Assembly (NCBI GenBank): GCA_913061235.1
Contig: CAJXTB010000026.1
Span: 21,997 to 85,996 of the forward strand
Direction of reading: 5' to 3'
Length of the DNA stretch: 64,000 bases
Source of the DNA: an uncultured Pseudomonadota bacterium
GTDB lineage: Bacteria > Myxococcota_A > UBA796 > GCA-2862545
A program made the position numbers and the translations under genes. Below, one piece after another: positions 24,865 through 33,522 of the stretch. Below the pieces are notes generated by a model. It made no database searches, had not been told where the DNA came from, and saw only the letters and a program-made list of their open reading frames with translations. How positions within the stretch are numbered: position 1 is the stretch's first letter; each line of letters opens with the position of its first letter.

Positions 24865-25650
24865 TTGTGGTGGATTTTATGGATGGCACAAGCCCTGGCA
24901 ACGCCAATGTTGTCTGACCTCAACTGGCGTACGGTCAACGACACGGTCATGGGTGGTGTCTCGTCATCGTCTGTTGAAGCTGGAGAAACGCTGGTATTTA
25001 GCGGAGACCTGTCGCTTGAACAGAACGGCGGGTTCACCTCGATTCGAGGAGCCGGCGTGAACGGCTCCCTGGCCGAGGCCACCGGGCTTCAGGTTCGCCT
25101 AAGCGGAGATGGCCGAACCTACGACCTGACCCTTGAGCGGTCCGATGTCCGCATGCGAGCCGGCAACTACCGGGTCAAAATCCAGACGGTGGCCGGTGAG
25201 GTGACTGAGCTGACTGTCCCCTTTTCAGACTTTCGTCCCACGTCATTCGGTAGACCCGTAGACGGTGCACCCGCGCTGGACTCGGCAACCGAGCAAATCT
25301 CCCAGGTGGGGTTCCTGCTAGCAGACGGCAATCCGGGTCCGTTCCACTTGGAAGTCTTGAGCATTGACTCCGTCATTGGCCGACTGCCGCGCGGAAGCTC
25401 ATACGAAGGCGTCCTCCGACAGCTCGCCACCGCCATCCAAGACGGCGTACCTGTGTTCAACAGCGGCGACGTCGCAGGCTGCCGAGACCTCTACAAGGGT
25501 GCACTCACGAGCGTGAGGACAAGCGACGGACTCACCCCAGGCGAGCGCAGTCTGGTGGACGAAGCCCTAACGACCGCAGACCGCCAAGACGCATCTGCCG
25601 GGGCTTGGACCTTACGCCACGCCATGGACTCGATTCTGGGTGCTGGATGA
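24865..25650 (+). CDS. CIA30-family exported protein
   Basis: 261 residues. I choose TTG at 24865 because GGAGG lies 6 nt upstream and it gives a compact signal peptide LWWILWMAQALA; a GTG six codons earlier lacks a ribosome site. LNWRTVNDTVMGGVSSS, SGDLSLEQNGGFTSIR and the beta-sandwich that follows are hallmarks of the CIA30 domain (complex I intermediate-associated protein 30), here about residues 18-180. In bacteria these secreted sandwich domains have no settled function; carbohydrate binding is suspected from the fold. The last 80 residues are helical and without match. Confidence 0.82.
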   Translation: MWWILWMAQALATPMLSDLNWRTVNDTVMGGVSSSSVEAGETLVFSGDLSLEQNGGFTSIRGAGVNGSLAEATGLQVRLSGDGRTYDLTLERSDVRMRAGNYRVKIQTVAGEVTELTVPFSDFRPTSFGRPVDGAPALDSATEQISQVGFLLADGNPGPFHLEVLSIDSVIGRLPRGSSYEGVLRQLATAIQDGVPVFNSGDVAGCRDLYKGALTSVRTSDGLTPGERSLVDEALTTADRQDASAGAWTLRHAMDSILGAG

Positions 25651-25694
25651 GTCTCTGACCGCAGCCAAGAACGCTCACTGGAGCGGCATCGGAG

Positions 25695-27314
25695 TCAGTT
25701 GATAGGGTAGCGAACAATGACGATGCCCGAGCCGCCGGTACCACCTGCACCACCTGAACTACTCACAGTCGAGCCGGCGCCACCGCCACCGCCGGTATTG
25801 GGCGTGCCCGCGCCACCGGACTGATAGGTACCGGGTGCGCCGCCAGTACCGCCGCCGCCGACACCGCCATACCCACGACCATTCGCCGGATTGTGCGAAC
25901 CACCGCCACCGCCACCTGCGTAGTAGGTTGGCGTTCCGGAGATGTCGACCTGCAGTCCGGGGCCACCGTCGCCAATCTCACCGCCAGACGTACCGGCGAT
26001 TCCAGCGCCGCCAGCACCGCCGCCGCCACCGCCCGCATAGGGATTGTTATGGCCGAAGCCGCCATTGTGTCCCTGACCAACGACCCCGCTTCCGCCTACG
26101 TTTCCGTACCGTCCGCCACCGCCGCTTCCGCCATTTCGCCCCACTCCGCTGGGGTCCGAGCCACCGCCGCCGCCGCCCTGTACCGACAGGACACCAAACG
26201 ACGACGCTTGTCCGTCGACGCCCATGCCACCGCCACCGCCACCGCCGCTGCCGCCACTGCCGATGACCACACTGAAGGTCTCGCCTTGGCTCACGTCCAG
26301 CGAGGTGACGTACGTAAGACCCCCAGCACCGCCACCGCCGCCTGAACGACCGCCACCACCGCCGCCGCCGGCAACGAGCAACACATCGACCATACCGTCG
26401 GCCTGTCCAACCTCAAACGTGCCGTTGCTTGTGAAGGTGTGGATACGGTAGCCATCCATGTCCACGACAGTCCCGCCAGTCGCTTCAAGAACGCATCCCT
26501 CTGGCGGCCAGCTGTCTCCACGGAAGACAACGTCAGAGCTGCCGACCGTCGCCCCCGCACAGACCGTCGCATTTGCGCGAACCACACCCGTTACAGTCGC
26601 ACCGGCCTCAACGGTGGCACCACGACCGACACGTGCACCGTCGAGCACTTGAGCACCCGACAGAAGCGTGGCCTGCTTGCGCACTCGAGCCGTCTCCGCC
26701 ACAAAAACGTCGGAGTGAATCGTTACCCCAGGTCCGACAACTCCAAGGATGTCGGTCGCCTCGCCTGCGTTGGGGGCGTCGGCCACCGTGCTGCTGTGCG
26801 CGATGATGGCTGCCGGGCCCAAGTAGGTGAAGTTTCCGAGCTCGACGAGATTACCGACAGTCGCGTTGTCGTCGAGGGTGACATCAGAGCCCAGGTCCGC
26901 GCCGTAGCCCACTGTGACGCCGTCGCCGGTTGTCAGGCGAGCACCGGCGATGACCGAGCGCAAAATTGCAGTGTCCAGCCCCAAGACGTGGTCCGCACCC
27001 AGGACTGACTGGCGACCGACCACCGTACCCGCCCCGACCGGAAGGGGCTGTGTGGTGTGGGCTACCCAGCCTTCCAAGATGGCACGGTCCGAGATGTGTA
27101 CATCATCGAGGGCCACGAAAGGGCCGATGGACGACTGCTCACCGACAAAGGTGCCTGCTACCGTGGTGACTGTGGGATCAAGGGAGGCGGTCTCGGAGAT
27201 ACAGGCGCCGTTCGCGGCAAACTGTGCATCTTCGCATCCATCTTCGTTCAGATCTTCCGCCCAAGCGAGAGGGGCACCGACGACTATCGCACTCAAGACC
27301 CAAAGATACCGCAT
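25695..27314 (-). CDS. Exported beta-helix plus glycine-rich fibre protein
   Basis: 539 residues with a signal peptide ending AWA-ED and an acidic DLNEDGCED start. Residues 45-270 are hexapeptide-like repeats ([VIL]-G-x4: VLGADHVLGLDTAIL, VTVGYGADLGSDVTLDDNATVGN) predicting a left-handed beta-helix. After a linker, HTFTSNGTFEV begins a Gly-rich domain (300-539) with AGGGGGGG runs and final GGSGIVIVRYPIN. That C-terminal pattern is the glycine-rich domain known from phage tail-fibre tips, where poly-Gly II helices present binding loops. The combination is a plausible secreted adhesin. No anchor is visible beyond the signal peptide. Confidence 0.8.
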   Translation of the reverse strand: MRYLWVLSAIVVGAPLAWAEDLNEDGCEDAQFAANGACISETASLDPTVTTVAGTFVGEQSSIGPFVALDDVHISDRAILEGWVAHTTQPLPVGAGTVVGRQSVLGADHVLGLDTAILRSVIAGARLTTGDGVTVGYGADLGSDVTLDDNATVGNLVELGNFTYLGPAAIIAHSSTVADAPNAGEATDILGVVGPGVTIHSDVFVAETARVRKQATLLSGAQVLDGARVGRGATVEAGATVTGVVRANATVCAGATVGSSDVVFRGDSWPPEGCVLEATGGTVVDMDGYRIHTFTSNGTFEVGQADGMVDVLLVAGGGGGGGRSGGGGGAGGLTYVTSLDVSQGETFSVVIGSGGSGGGGGGGMGVDGQASSFGVLSVQGGGGGGSDPSGVGRNGGSGGGGRYGNVGGSGVVGQGHNGGFGHNNPYAGGGGGGAGGAGIAGTSGGEIGDGGPGLQVDISGTPTYYAGGGGGGSHNPANGRGYGGVGGGGTGGAPGTYQSGGAGTPNTGGGGGAGSTVSSSGGAGGTGGSGIVIVRYPIN

Positions 27315-27618
27315 CAGATTTCTCCCCCCAGTTTGAATATCTGCACGTTGAACGTAGAAGACTCGTTCATGTGTGCGGACGAAAAAACCCTATCACACCG
27401 CCGGAATTCTGGGTATTCCCCAGTTGGCCATTCACTTGCATCCATCGCAGTGTGGCCCTTCGTGTCGGGCGGCTGAGTTCGTCACGAGCGCACAGCGTCC
27501 ACCTCAAGAAACGCCGTCAATCACCGAGGTGGAATCACACAACAGCATCGTGTGCTGGGACAACGCGGACCCCAGAGTCCGCCTACACATCGTGCTCGTT
27601 TCTTGTCCCCCGCCTTAC
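27315..27618. other. 304-bp intergenic region with a duplicated gene fragment
   Basis: Upstream of the beta-helix/Gly-rich gene. It holds an 11-bp palindrome acgttgaacgt (27345-27355), a short ctggg...cccag hairpin (27409-27423) and, at 27466-27545, an about 80-bp copy of part of the GH5-like gene 1.9 kb to the right. No intact gene is seen. Confidence 0.6.
27466..27545 (-). pseudogene. Relic copy of a GH5-like gene fragment
   Basis: Matches 29378-29458 in the same orientation with about half a dozen substitutions and a one-base gap; the source segment encodes residues 130-157 of the GH5-like lipoprotein. Both flanks diverge abruptly. Too short to be functional; a stray duplication or conversion remnant. 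Confidence 0.7.
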
Positions 27619-28830
27619 TTAGTCCAGCTCACACCCGACCATGTGGATGTACGGCATGGTCACATCCACCGAGGCCGGGCCGCTGGCGGCGGCGGTCTGA
27701 CCGGAGATGGTCGTGGTGTGCGCGTGGGCCCCGGTCGCAGCGGAGGTGAATGCAGCGATGTTCAGGTCGTGTTGGTGGTTAACGCTGACGCCACTGGAGG
27801 TGAATGCCCCAATGTTCACGCTGTGAGCATGGTTACCAGCAGCCTGGGTGTTGTGCCGAACCGCATTCGGGCCGTTGTCTCTACCGTAAGAGGGGCCAAC
27901 ACCGCCAGACACGTTCCAGTCGTCTTGTAGCGTTGCAATCCCGTGGCTGTGGTTGCCGGTTGCGTTGGTGTTGGTGTTTGGCGGGTCCACGCTGTGTGTG
28001 TGGTTGGCATTCTGGCTTCCGCTTCGCGTGTTTGGCGGGTCCACGCTGTGTGCGTGGTTTCCAGCCGACGAGGACGAGGCTGTTGCCGAGCTCACTGAGT
28101 GGCCATGGCTCGGGGCTTCTGTGATGGCGCGGCCTCCACCGTCCGCGAGCGCGGCGCCTACGGTGTCTCCAGCTGAGGCAGTGGAGGTCGCTGCCACGAC
28201 GACACGACCGCGAAGTTCGGTTTTCTCGCTCCAACCACTTGGACAGGAGCCCTCGAAGTACGCGATGAGACCGGGTGCTGTTGCCATGCCTGTTGTGGCG
28301 TCGTCGCCGGGGGCCGCCATCAACATGTTGGACCAGCCACCCGGACGGCAGCCCTGGAACGTGCCACCATCCCAACGAATCTTGCCGTAGTCAGCGGATC
28401 CCGCGCAGGTTCCGGTTGTCTCCGTCTCAAGCTTCAGGTCGCCGACGGTGACGTCGCCAGAGACGCTATTCGCAATCAATGAGCGTGCTGCAACCGGCAC
28501 GCTCGACAGGCGCTGACGCGGCCCAATGGGGTTTCCGTCCACCAACACCTGTGCATAGCGGACGTCTGCTGCAATCTCGCCGGACAATGGCGCTGTGCCG
28601 TCCTGACCGAGCTGCAGCGTTGCGTAGCCACCCTCGAGCATTGTCTCGAAGGACTCGGACCACAGCGGGGCGCCGGCACCATCGTCTGCGTACAGGTCCA
28701 CGGTCAACGTTCGGCTGCCTTCGATGGGTAGCCCTGACGCGTCCAACAGTCGGACTTGGTGGCTCATCACCACATCCTCCGCGTAGGCGGGCATGGCTAG
28801 CAACAGAGCAATTAGGGTGAGTAGGCGCAT
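27619..28830 (-). CDS. Exported tail-collar/fibre-like protein with seven HxH motifs
   Basis: 403 residues, signal peptide MRLLTLIALLLAMPAYA. Residues 20-130 are the module shared with two other genes in this window (SHQVRLLDASGLPIEG ... PLWSESF ... RQRLSSVPVAARSL). Then comes GLIAYFEGSCPSGWSEKTELRGR, the opening of phage tail-collar domains, and seven HxH units (SHGH, NHAH, NHTH, NHSH, NHAH, NHQH, AHAH) spread over 150 residues, ending MPYIHMVGCELD as collar proteins do. In phage T4 fibres HxH motifs bind iron along the trimer axis. A chromosomal, secreted fibre is inferred. Two 27-bp direct DNA repeats (near 27975 and 28030) underlie duplicate VDPPNT units. Confidence 0.82.
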   Translation of the reverse strand: MRLLTLIALLLAMPAYAEDVVMSHQVRLLDASGLPIEGSRTLTVDLYADDGAGAPLWSESFETMLEGGYATLQLGQDGTAPLSGEIAADVRYAQVLVDGNPIGPRQRLSSVPVAARSLIANSVSGDVTVGDLKLETETTGTCAGSADYGKIRWDGGTFQGCRPGGWSNMLMAAPGDDATTGMATAPGLIAYFEGSCPSGWSEKTELRGRVVVAATSTASAGDTVGAALADGGGRAITEAPSHGHSVSSATASSSSAGNHAHSVDPPNTRSGSQNANHTHSVDPPNTNTNATGNHSHGIATLQDDWNVSGGVGPSYGRDNGPNAVRHNTQAAGNHAHSVNIGAFTSSGVSVNHQHDLNIAAFTSAATGAHAHTTTISGQTAAASGPASVDVTMPYIHMVGCELD

Positions 28831-28888
28831 CGAGACTCCGCAATGGTAATTAGTCGGAGTATAGACCCAATTGGCGGTGTAAGACGCC

Positions 28889-29848
28889 TCACTCGTTCGC
28901 CATCCACGCGGCAAGCTCATCCAAGTCTAGCGGGCCATGCCCATCATCGGCATTCAGACTCCATGGGAACGCCCCCGAGTAGCCAGCGCCGAGAGCGCGG
29001 CCCATGACATTGTCGACGTCGCGGTCGGCGCTAAACTCACCAAGGGTGACCGGTAGGTCCTCGGGCAAGTCCGTGGGGTCGGGCAGGGTCAGGCCGTACC
29101 AGTGAACGCTCACCACATCCAGGGGGACGTCGACCCAGATGTCCTGGACCGAGCGCATGTCGGTGCTGCCCACAGACACCGGAGCGTCTGTGTGGAGGAA
29201 CAAGGTCTCGGCAACGTCGCTGACAAAGTCGACCATGGGACCGTCACCCGTTTCTTCCATTCCAAGGCGCCCGCGCATAGGCCACTCAGGTTCGTTGATG
29301 ACCTCCCAGCCGGCAACTCCGGGGTGCTCGGCGTAGGTCTCGGCAAGCGGAAGAATGACGGTGTCCAACAGGGAGCGTCGGGCGGCGGAGTTCGTCACGA
29401 GCGCACAGCGTCCACCCAGCGAAACGCCGTCAACAACCGAGGTGGAATCACACAACAGGTAGTCGAAGAGCACCACAAGCACCTGAACATCATGGGCTGC
29501 GGCACGGTCAAACACGGTGTCAAAGTCGTCCCAAGCAAGGTCTTCGAGGCCCATCACTCGGTCCCCCTCAAACTCTGGGCTCGCGCGTCCATCACCGAAG
29601 GCAAACCAGCGTACTTCGCCCACACCGGCTTGTTCGAGCGCGGCAAAGGTGGCGTCGACCTCGTCCACTCGGGTGCTTGCTCCGAAGTGGCCCCAGGCAT
29701 TGCTGCCCACGTCGCCGCCGTAGCTCCACCACGGCAAGTTCACGCCGACTGTGAACGGCTCGTCGAACGGGATGGGCTCGACACAGCCGGCAAGGCCAAC
29801 ACCTACGAACCAACAAAGTAAACGGACAATCGACACGCGGTGCTCCAT
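28889..29848 (-). CDS. GH5-like glycoside hydrolase lipoprotein
   Basis: 319 residues. Lipobox LAGC (C22). TIM-barrel elements match clan GH-A: VNLPWW, RWFAFGDGR, VLVVLFDYLL, then GWEVINEPEW with the acid/base Glu (E186) after Asn, VVSVHWYG, and PVTLGEFSAD with the nucleophile Glu (E271). The closest known shape is the beta-mannanase/cellulase group of GH5. Substrate unknown. Anchored to a membrane, probably the outer one. Codons 130-157 are duplicated as a relic upstream of the beta-helix gene. Confidence 0.78.
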   Translation of the reverse strand: MEHRVSIVRLLCWFVGVGLAGCVEPIPFDEPFTVGVNLPWWSYGGDVGSNAWGHFGASTRVDEVDATFAALEQAGVGEVRWFAFGDGRASPEFEGDRVMGLEDLAWDDFDTVFDRAAAHDVQVLVVLFDYLLCDSTSVVDGVSLGGRCALVTNSAARRSLLDTVILPLAETYAEHPGVAGWEVINEPEWPMRGRLGMEETGDGPMVDFVSDVAETLFLHTDAPVSVGSTDMRSVQDIWVDVPLDVVSVHWYGLTLPDPTDLPEDLPVTLGEFSADRDVDNVMGRALGAGYSGAFPWSLNADDGHGPLDLDELAAWMANE

Positions 29849-29878
29849 GGCGAACCTACCCGTGAAACGCCATTCACG

Positions 29879-30655
29879 TCACAGCCGTTCGCCAAACTCC
29901 ACCGAGCGCTTCGAAAACGGTCCCCACACCCAGCCCTCAATCGGGTGTCGTGTCCCCTCGCCTTCTGCAGCGGCAGCCGCGATAAACAGTGGCACAAAGT
30001 GGTCTTCTTGAGGGTGTGCAAGACGAGCGTGTGGAGCCAGCTCGAGAAACGAAGCGAGACGGGTCAGGTCGCCGCTGTCCAAGGTCTGCTGCACCCAGTC
30101 ATCAAAGGCCGTGGCCCACGCAGGCGGTGGCGTGTTGACGCCTGTGAAGTGACGGAGGTTGTGCGTGAGCAGACCGCTCGCCACAATCAGCACCCCTTCG
30201 TCTCGCAGGGGCTTGAGCGCACGCCCAACTGCCATCAGCGCTTGCGGGTCACGCGACGGGATGGACACCTGAAGAACCGGCACCGACGCATCTGGGTACA
30301 TGGCCATCAGCGGGACGTACGCGCCATGATCGAGACCTCGGGTGGGCTGGGACGCACTGGCCATACCCGCCTGTTCCGCAAGTTCGTGGACCCGTGCAGC
30401 GAGCCAAGGCACACCTGGTGACGGATACTGCATCTCGTAAAAACGCCGCGGAAAGCCACCGAAATCGTAGATGAGCGGGACGGAGTCCTCGGCACCCGTG
30501 GTCAGAACATCGGTCTCCCAGTGCGCCGAGAGCATCAAGATGGCGCGCGGCTGCGGCAGATCACGGGCCCATGCACGCAGCTCAGCCATCCACGCGGCGT
30601 CGTCTAGAAGCGGAGGCGCCCCGTGGGCAACAAAGAGAGTTGGCAGGCGGTTCAT
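29879..30655 (-). CDS. DODA-type extradiol dioxygenase (YgiD-like)
   Basis: 258 residues from the Met giving MNRLPTLFVAHGAPPLL; a further start 10 codons upstream would overlap the YceI stop. Family marks: FVAHGAPPLLDD, ILMLSAHWET, DFGGFPRRFYEMQYPSPG, RGLDHGAYVPLMAMYP and SGLLTHNLR, giving the conserved His ligands of the class III extradiol/4,5-DOPA dioxygenase fold. Members cleave catecholic rings. It follows a YceI lipoprotein by 29 bp on the same strand, and a LysR gene is divergent; this trio often co-occurs with quinone or aromatic stress responses. Confidence 0.9.
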   Translation of the reverse strand: MNRLPTLFVAHGAPPLLDDAAWMAELRAWARDLPQPRAILMLSAHWETDVLTTGAEDSVPLIYDFGGFPRRFYEMQYPSPGVPWLAARVHELAEQAGMASASQPTRGLDHGAYVPLMAMYPDASVPVLQVSIPSRDPQALMAVGRALKPLRDEGVLIVASGLLTHNLRHFTGVNTPPPAWATAFDDWVQQTLDSGDLTRLASFLELAPHARLAHPQEDHFVPLFIAAAAAEGEGTRHPIEGWVWGPFSKRSVEFGERL

Positions 30656-30684
30656 GGCGGTATTCCTCTTCTGGGTCTTCCCCA

Positions 30685-31308
30685 CTAGCGCCCGACAAGT
30701 TCGATTGTCAGGGCCACACTGTCTTGGATGAGGTCGTCTGGCATTCCGGGGTAGGCAATGCCGAAGTCTTGGCGGTCAATGACAAACTCGGTCGACGCCG
30801 TCATGGCGCCATCCGTCTGACTCACGGTCGCAGGAAACGTCAGACGCTGGGTTTGCCCATGCATGGTGAGGTTGCCAGTCACCTCGTGGGTAGCGCCGTC
30901 AACACCTGGCTTTGCCACAATGCTGGTCGAGGCAAAGCGCGACGTGGGAAAGGTCTCTACGTCGAAGAAGTCCGCCTTCTTAAGGTGGGCAGTGAGGTCT
31001 TCGATGTCCGCACGAAGCGAGTCCATGTGAATGGTGACCTCAACAGAGGTGAGCTCTGATCCTTCGGCGCGGAGCTGTCCTTCCCAGCGGTCGAACGCGA
31101 TGGGATGGGTTGCGGTGATCTTGGCGCCCAGGGCGTGAACGGTCGATGCTCCAACATCCAGTGCCAACACACGACCGGTGGGAGCAGCCGCTTCGGTGGT
31201 CGGAGCCGGCTCAGAGACAGTCGCCGCCACACGGCCTTCACCCACATCAGGGGCACAGGCGGACAGAGCGAGCAGAAGGGCGGGAAGGGTTAGACGAGCG
31301 AAGGTCAT
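30685..31308 (-). CDS. YceI-family lipocalin-like lipoprotein
   Basis: 207 residues from the Met giving MTFARLTLPALLLALSAC, a lipobox. After an Ala/Pro/Thr linker the YceI domain starts at about residue 45 (VLALDVGASTVHALGAKI, THPIAFDRWEGQL, VTIHMDSLRAD, LKKADFFDVETFPTSRF, TGNLTMHGQTQRL, FVIDRQDFGIAYPG, VALTIELVG). YceI proteins are beta-barrels that bind isoprenoid quinones. First gene of the pair with the dioxygenase and divergent from the LysR regulator. Confidence 0.93.
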   Translation of the reverse strand: MTFARLTLPALLLALSACAPDVGEGRVAATVSEPAPTTEAAAPTGRVLALDVGASTVHALGAKITATHPIAFDRWEGQLRAEGSELTSVEVTIHMDSLRADIEDLTAHLKKADFFDVETFPTSRFASTSIVAKPGVDGATHEVTGNLTMHGQTQRLTFPATVSQTDGAMTASTEFVIDRQDFGIAYPGMPDDLIQDSVALTIELVGR

Positions 31309-31422
31309 GGGAACTCCAAGGTGAGAAGTGCCGTGAGCGGCCTCTCCATGACCCCTCAATAGAGGGTTGCTGTTTCGCTGTCGCTATGCAAATATGGTAG
31401 CCGGAGTTGCAAAAACGCAATT
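31309..31422. promoter_or_regulatory. Divergent YceI/LysR promoter region with a LysR-type dyad
   Basis: TTGC-N6-GCAA (31407-31420) contains the T-N11-A signature of LysR sites and abuts the lysR start codon, so it probably mediates autoregulation. The rest of the 114-bp gap is AT-richer than its surroundings. The LysR gene has no Shine-Dalgarno within 15 nt and may be leaderless. Confidence 0.45.
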
Positions 31423-32295
31423 ATGGATCTGAACGCTCTACAGACCTTCTTGTTCGTGGCCGACGAAGGCAGTCTTGCCGCGGCAGCCAACGCACTCAAC
31501 GTGCCCACATCTACGGTGAGTCGACGAGTGGCTCGACTGGAAGACGACCTGGGTCTGTCCCTACTTTCTCGCTCTGGACGCGGAACCGTCCTGACCGACG
31601 ACGGCCGCGCGCTGGCTCGGCGCTCGCGGTCAGCGCTGCAAGACCTGCGGGAGGTGGAACACGGCTTCGCAGATGCAGATGGACGCCCGCGCGGCACGCT
31701 GGTCGCAACAGCCCCGGTGGACTTGGGAACGACTGCCCTGTTGGCTGGCGTCATTGCCGAGTACGCCCGGCAATTTCCGCAGGTCAAGACCCGTCTACGG
31801 TTGACCAATCGCGTCACCGACCTGCTAGATGACGGGATCGACGTGGCCTTTCGTATGCACACTGGCCCGCTTCCCCCACGCGACGACTTGATTGCACGCA
31901 GACTCGGACACCTGACGTTCGGGGTGTACGCAAGCCGACACTATCTGCAGGGAGCGACGACTCCACAGGTCTGGCAAGACCTCCAAGCCCACCCCCTCAT
32001 TGCCCACAGCACAGCCACCGAAGCGGTCCTTCCGGCACATCCGCTCATCAGTGCAGACGACTTCAGTGCCATTGCCGCACTCATTGCCCACGGTGCTGGC
32101 GTGGGCATCTTGCCGGACTTCGTCAGCCAAGCCTATCCAGACCTCGTGCGCCTCGACCTCGACTGGCCGGGCGGCGAGTCAACGCCAACACTCTCGTTGG
32201 TGTGGCTGCGTACCCGTCACTTGTCCGCACGCATCCGCAGCTTTGTAGACGTCTGTGTCAGCCAGACCCAAGAAAGCGAGTGGTTGTCTCGCTAG
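31423..32295 (+). CDS. LysR-family transcriptional regulator
   Basis: 290 residues. The winged HTH is at 1-60 (ALQTFLFVADEGSLAAAANALNVPTSTVSRRVARLEDDLG) and the substrate-binding domain spans 90-290 with DLLDDGIDVAFRMHTGPLP and AHGAGVGILPDFV. It is of the short-effector type often paired with quinone- or redox-linked operons. Divergent from yceI/dioxygenase, which it likely controls. No cysteine pair is obvious, so the signal is probably a small molecule. Confidence 0.93.
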   Translation: MDLNALQTFLFVADEGSLAAAANALNVPTSTVSRRVARLEDDLGLSLLSRSGRGTVLTDDGRALARRSRSALQDLREVEHGFADADGRPRGTLVATAPVDLGTTALLAGVIAEYARQFPQVKTRLRLTNRVTDLLDDGIDVAFRMHTGPLPPRDDLIARRLGHLTFGVYASRHYLQGATTPQVWQDLQAHPLIAHSTATEAVLPAHPLISADDFSAIAALIAHGAGVGILPDFVSQAYPDLVRLDLDWPGGESTPTLSLVWLRTRHLSARIRSFVDVCVSQTQESEWLSR

Positions 32296-32315
32296 CGGGC
32301 CCGGCCTGCACAGCG

Positions 32316-32576
32316 CTAGTCGTTATTGCGACGAGACAGCAGCGCCGAGACTTCTTCTTGCTCGGTGCATGTCAGGCTGTTGTCGTCGTTCACTCGGCAG
32401 TGTTTGACCTTGCCATCACCGACGCCACACCCAAGGACAGGCTTGCACTCGCCTTCCCAGTAGCCAACGTAGATAGCGTCCGAGGTCATCTCCGCGCTGG
32501 AGACGGTGCGAATGGTCGCACAGGCGCTGCTCATCAACGCCACGGCCAGCAGTAGTACAGTCTTGGTACCCATCAT
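32316..32576 (-). CDS. Small Cys-rich lipoprotein 4 of a tandem set
   Basis: 86 residues; lipobox MSSAC. The short mature part has YVGYWEGECKPVLGC, VKHCRVNDDNSLTC and a charged tail. It shares with the three genes upstream the plan lipobox, 25-50 residues, then a Cys pair separated by 8-10 residues with an Asn/Asp-Gly-Ser turn. A double Met (MMGT) leaves the exact start open. Function unknown. Confidence 0.7.
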   Translation of the reverse strand: MMGTKTVLLLAVALMSSACATIRTVSSAEMTSDAIYVGYWEGECKPVLGCGVGDGKVKHCRVNDDNSLTCTEQEEVSALLSRRNND

Positions 32577-32586
32577 ACGAGCCCCC

Positions 32587-32868
32587 TTACAGCCGTGGCT
32601 GAACGTTGTAGTTGGTGATGTTTTCGATGACGAGAGTGGTCCTGCAGTTGCTCTGCTCGCTGCCGTTCACGTCGCAGATCTGGACATAGTAGTTGGTCAG
32701 CTGGGTCTCACTGCTGCCGCTACCAATGCTGCCGGCATCCTTGAGGCTCTCCCGGACGACCTTGTTGGTGTCCGGCAAAAACGAGTCATGAAGCATAATC
32801 TTGGGGGTTCCACACCCCACAAGTCCAACAAGGCCGAGCACGAGCCCGGCGCGAAGAATCACGGTCAT
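32587..32868 (-). CDS. Small Cys-pair lipoprotein 3 of a tandem set
   Basis: 93 residues from the ATG after gaggtgtgca; lipobox GLVGC. The core is TNYYVQICDVNGSEQSNCRTTLVIENI, comparable with VIQCARTADGSLTNCKRV of the first set member. Separated by 10 bp from the next gene; its start lies just past the stop of the previous one. No known family. Confidence 0.7.
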   Translation of the reverse strand: MTVILRAGLVLGLVGLVGCGTPKIMLHDSFLPDTNKVVRESLKDAGSIGSGSSETQLTNYYVQICDVNGSEQSNCRTTLVIENITNYNVQPRL

Positions 32869-32876
32869 TGCACACC

Positions 32877-33152
32877 TCATTGGAAGAAGACCTGAGTCTT
32901 GTTGCAGGCCAAGCGGTCGCCAGTGTCGTCCCGCACATCGCACCGCTTCTCACACACGAGTCCGTCGCCAGACTCACCGCACTCCCACCACACGGTCTTG
33001 GTGAAGCCCCACAGCACGAAGCTCTTGCTGTCGAGGGTCTTGATGATGGTGGTACCTCCGCCGCCAGGCGCATCTTCCACCGACACAATCATCCGTCCCG
33101 CGCAGCCTGTTGCCAGGATGAGTCCGCACGTCAGCAGTGCAACGCGAATCAT
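32877..33152 (-). CDS. Small Cys-rich lipoprotein 2 of a tandem set
   Basis: 91 residues; lipobox LATGC. After a Gly-rich GGGGTTII come WWECGESGDGLVCEKRCDV and RLACNKTQVFF, four cysteines that could form two disulfides. The start overlaps the stop of the gene before by 4 bp (ATGA). Role unknown. Confidence 0.72.
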   Translation of the reverse strand: MIRVALLTCGLILATGCAGRMIVSVEDAPGGGGTTIIKTLDSKSFVLWGFTKTVWWECGESGDGLVCEKRCDVRDDTGDRLACNKTQVFFQ

Positions 33153-33376
33153 TGCCCACCCCCGCGGCCGTCATTGAACGTGATGGGTACACGCTTGCAG
33201 TTGGTGAGGGAGCCGTCGGCCGTACGGGCGCACTGAATGACGCCAGTCCTGGCGCCACCCGCTTGCGAGTACACCATGGTCATCTTGCCCGGCGTCGCCG
33301 TCATTGACGTGATGAGCCGAGGTGCCTGGCACGCCGACGCACTGACAACAAGCGCCAGAAGTAGGGGTCTAAACAT
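33149..33376 (-). CDS. Small Cys-pair lipoprotein 1 of a tandem set
   Basis: 75 residues from the ATG preceded by agaggttctgt; lipobox SASAC. The body contains MTMVYSQAGG and VIQCARTADGSLTNCKRV. First gene of four on the minus strand, all exported lipoproteins under 95 residues, divergent from an ABC exporter. A shared promoter probably lies in the 146-bp gap to 33523, where I see no clear -10/-35. Confidence 0.72.
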   Translation of the reverse strand: MFRPLLLALVVSASACQAPRLITSMTATPGKMTMVYSQAGGARTGVIQCARTADGSLTNCKRVPITFNDGRGGGQ

Positions 33377-33522
33377 ACAGAACCTCTGTAGAAGGGAGGG
33401 GTCGCCTGGGTTGAGCGGAGCCCACTGTCTCAAGTTCGACGCCTGCATTCCCTTTCACTGTCTCTCACCTGAACCCATCAAGAGCCCTTGCCACCACCCC
33501 ATCCGCGCACAGCTGAGCCCCC

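Noticed and set aside
27619..28830. Prophage tail module
   Set aside because: Only one collar-like gene with its own Sec signal; no capsid, terminase, portal or integrase nearby.
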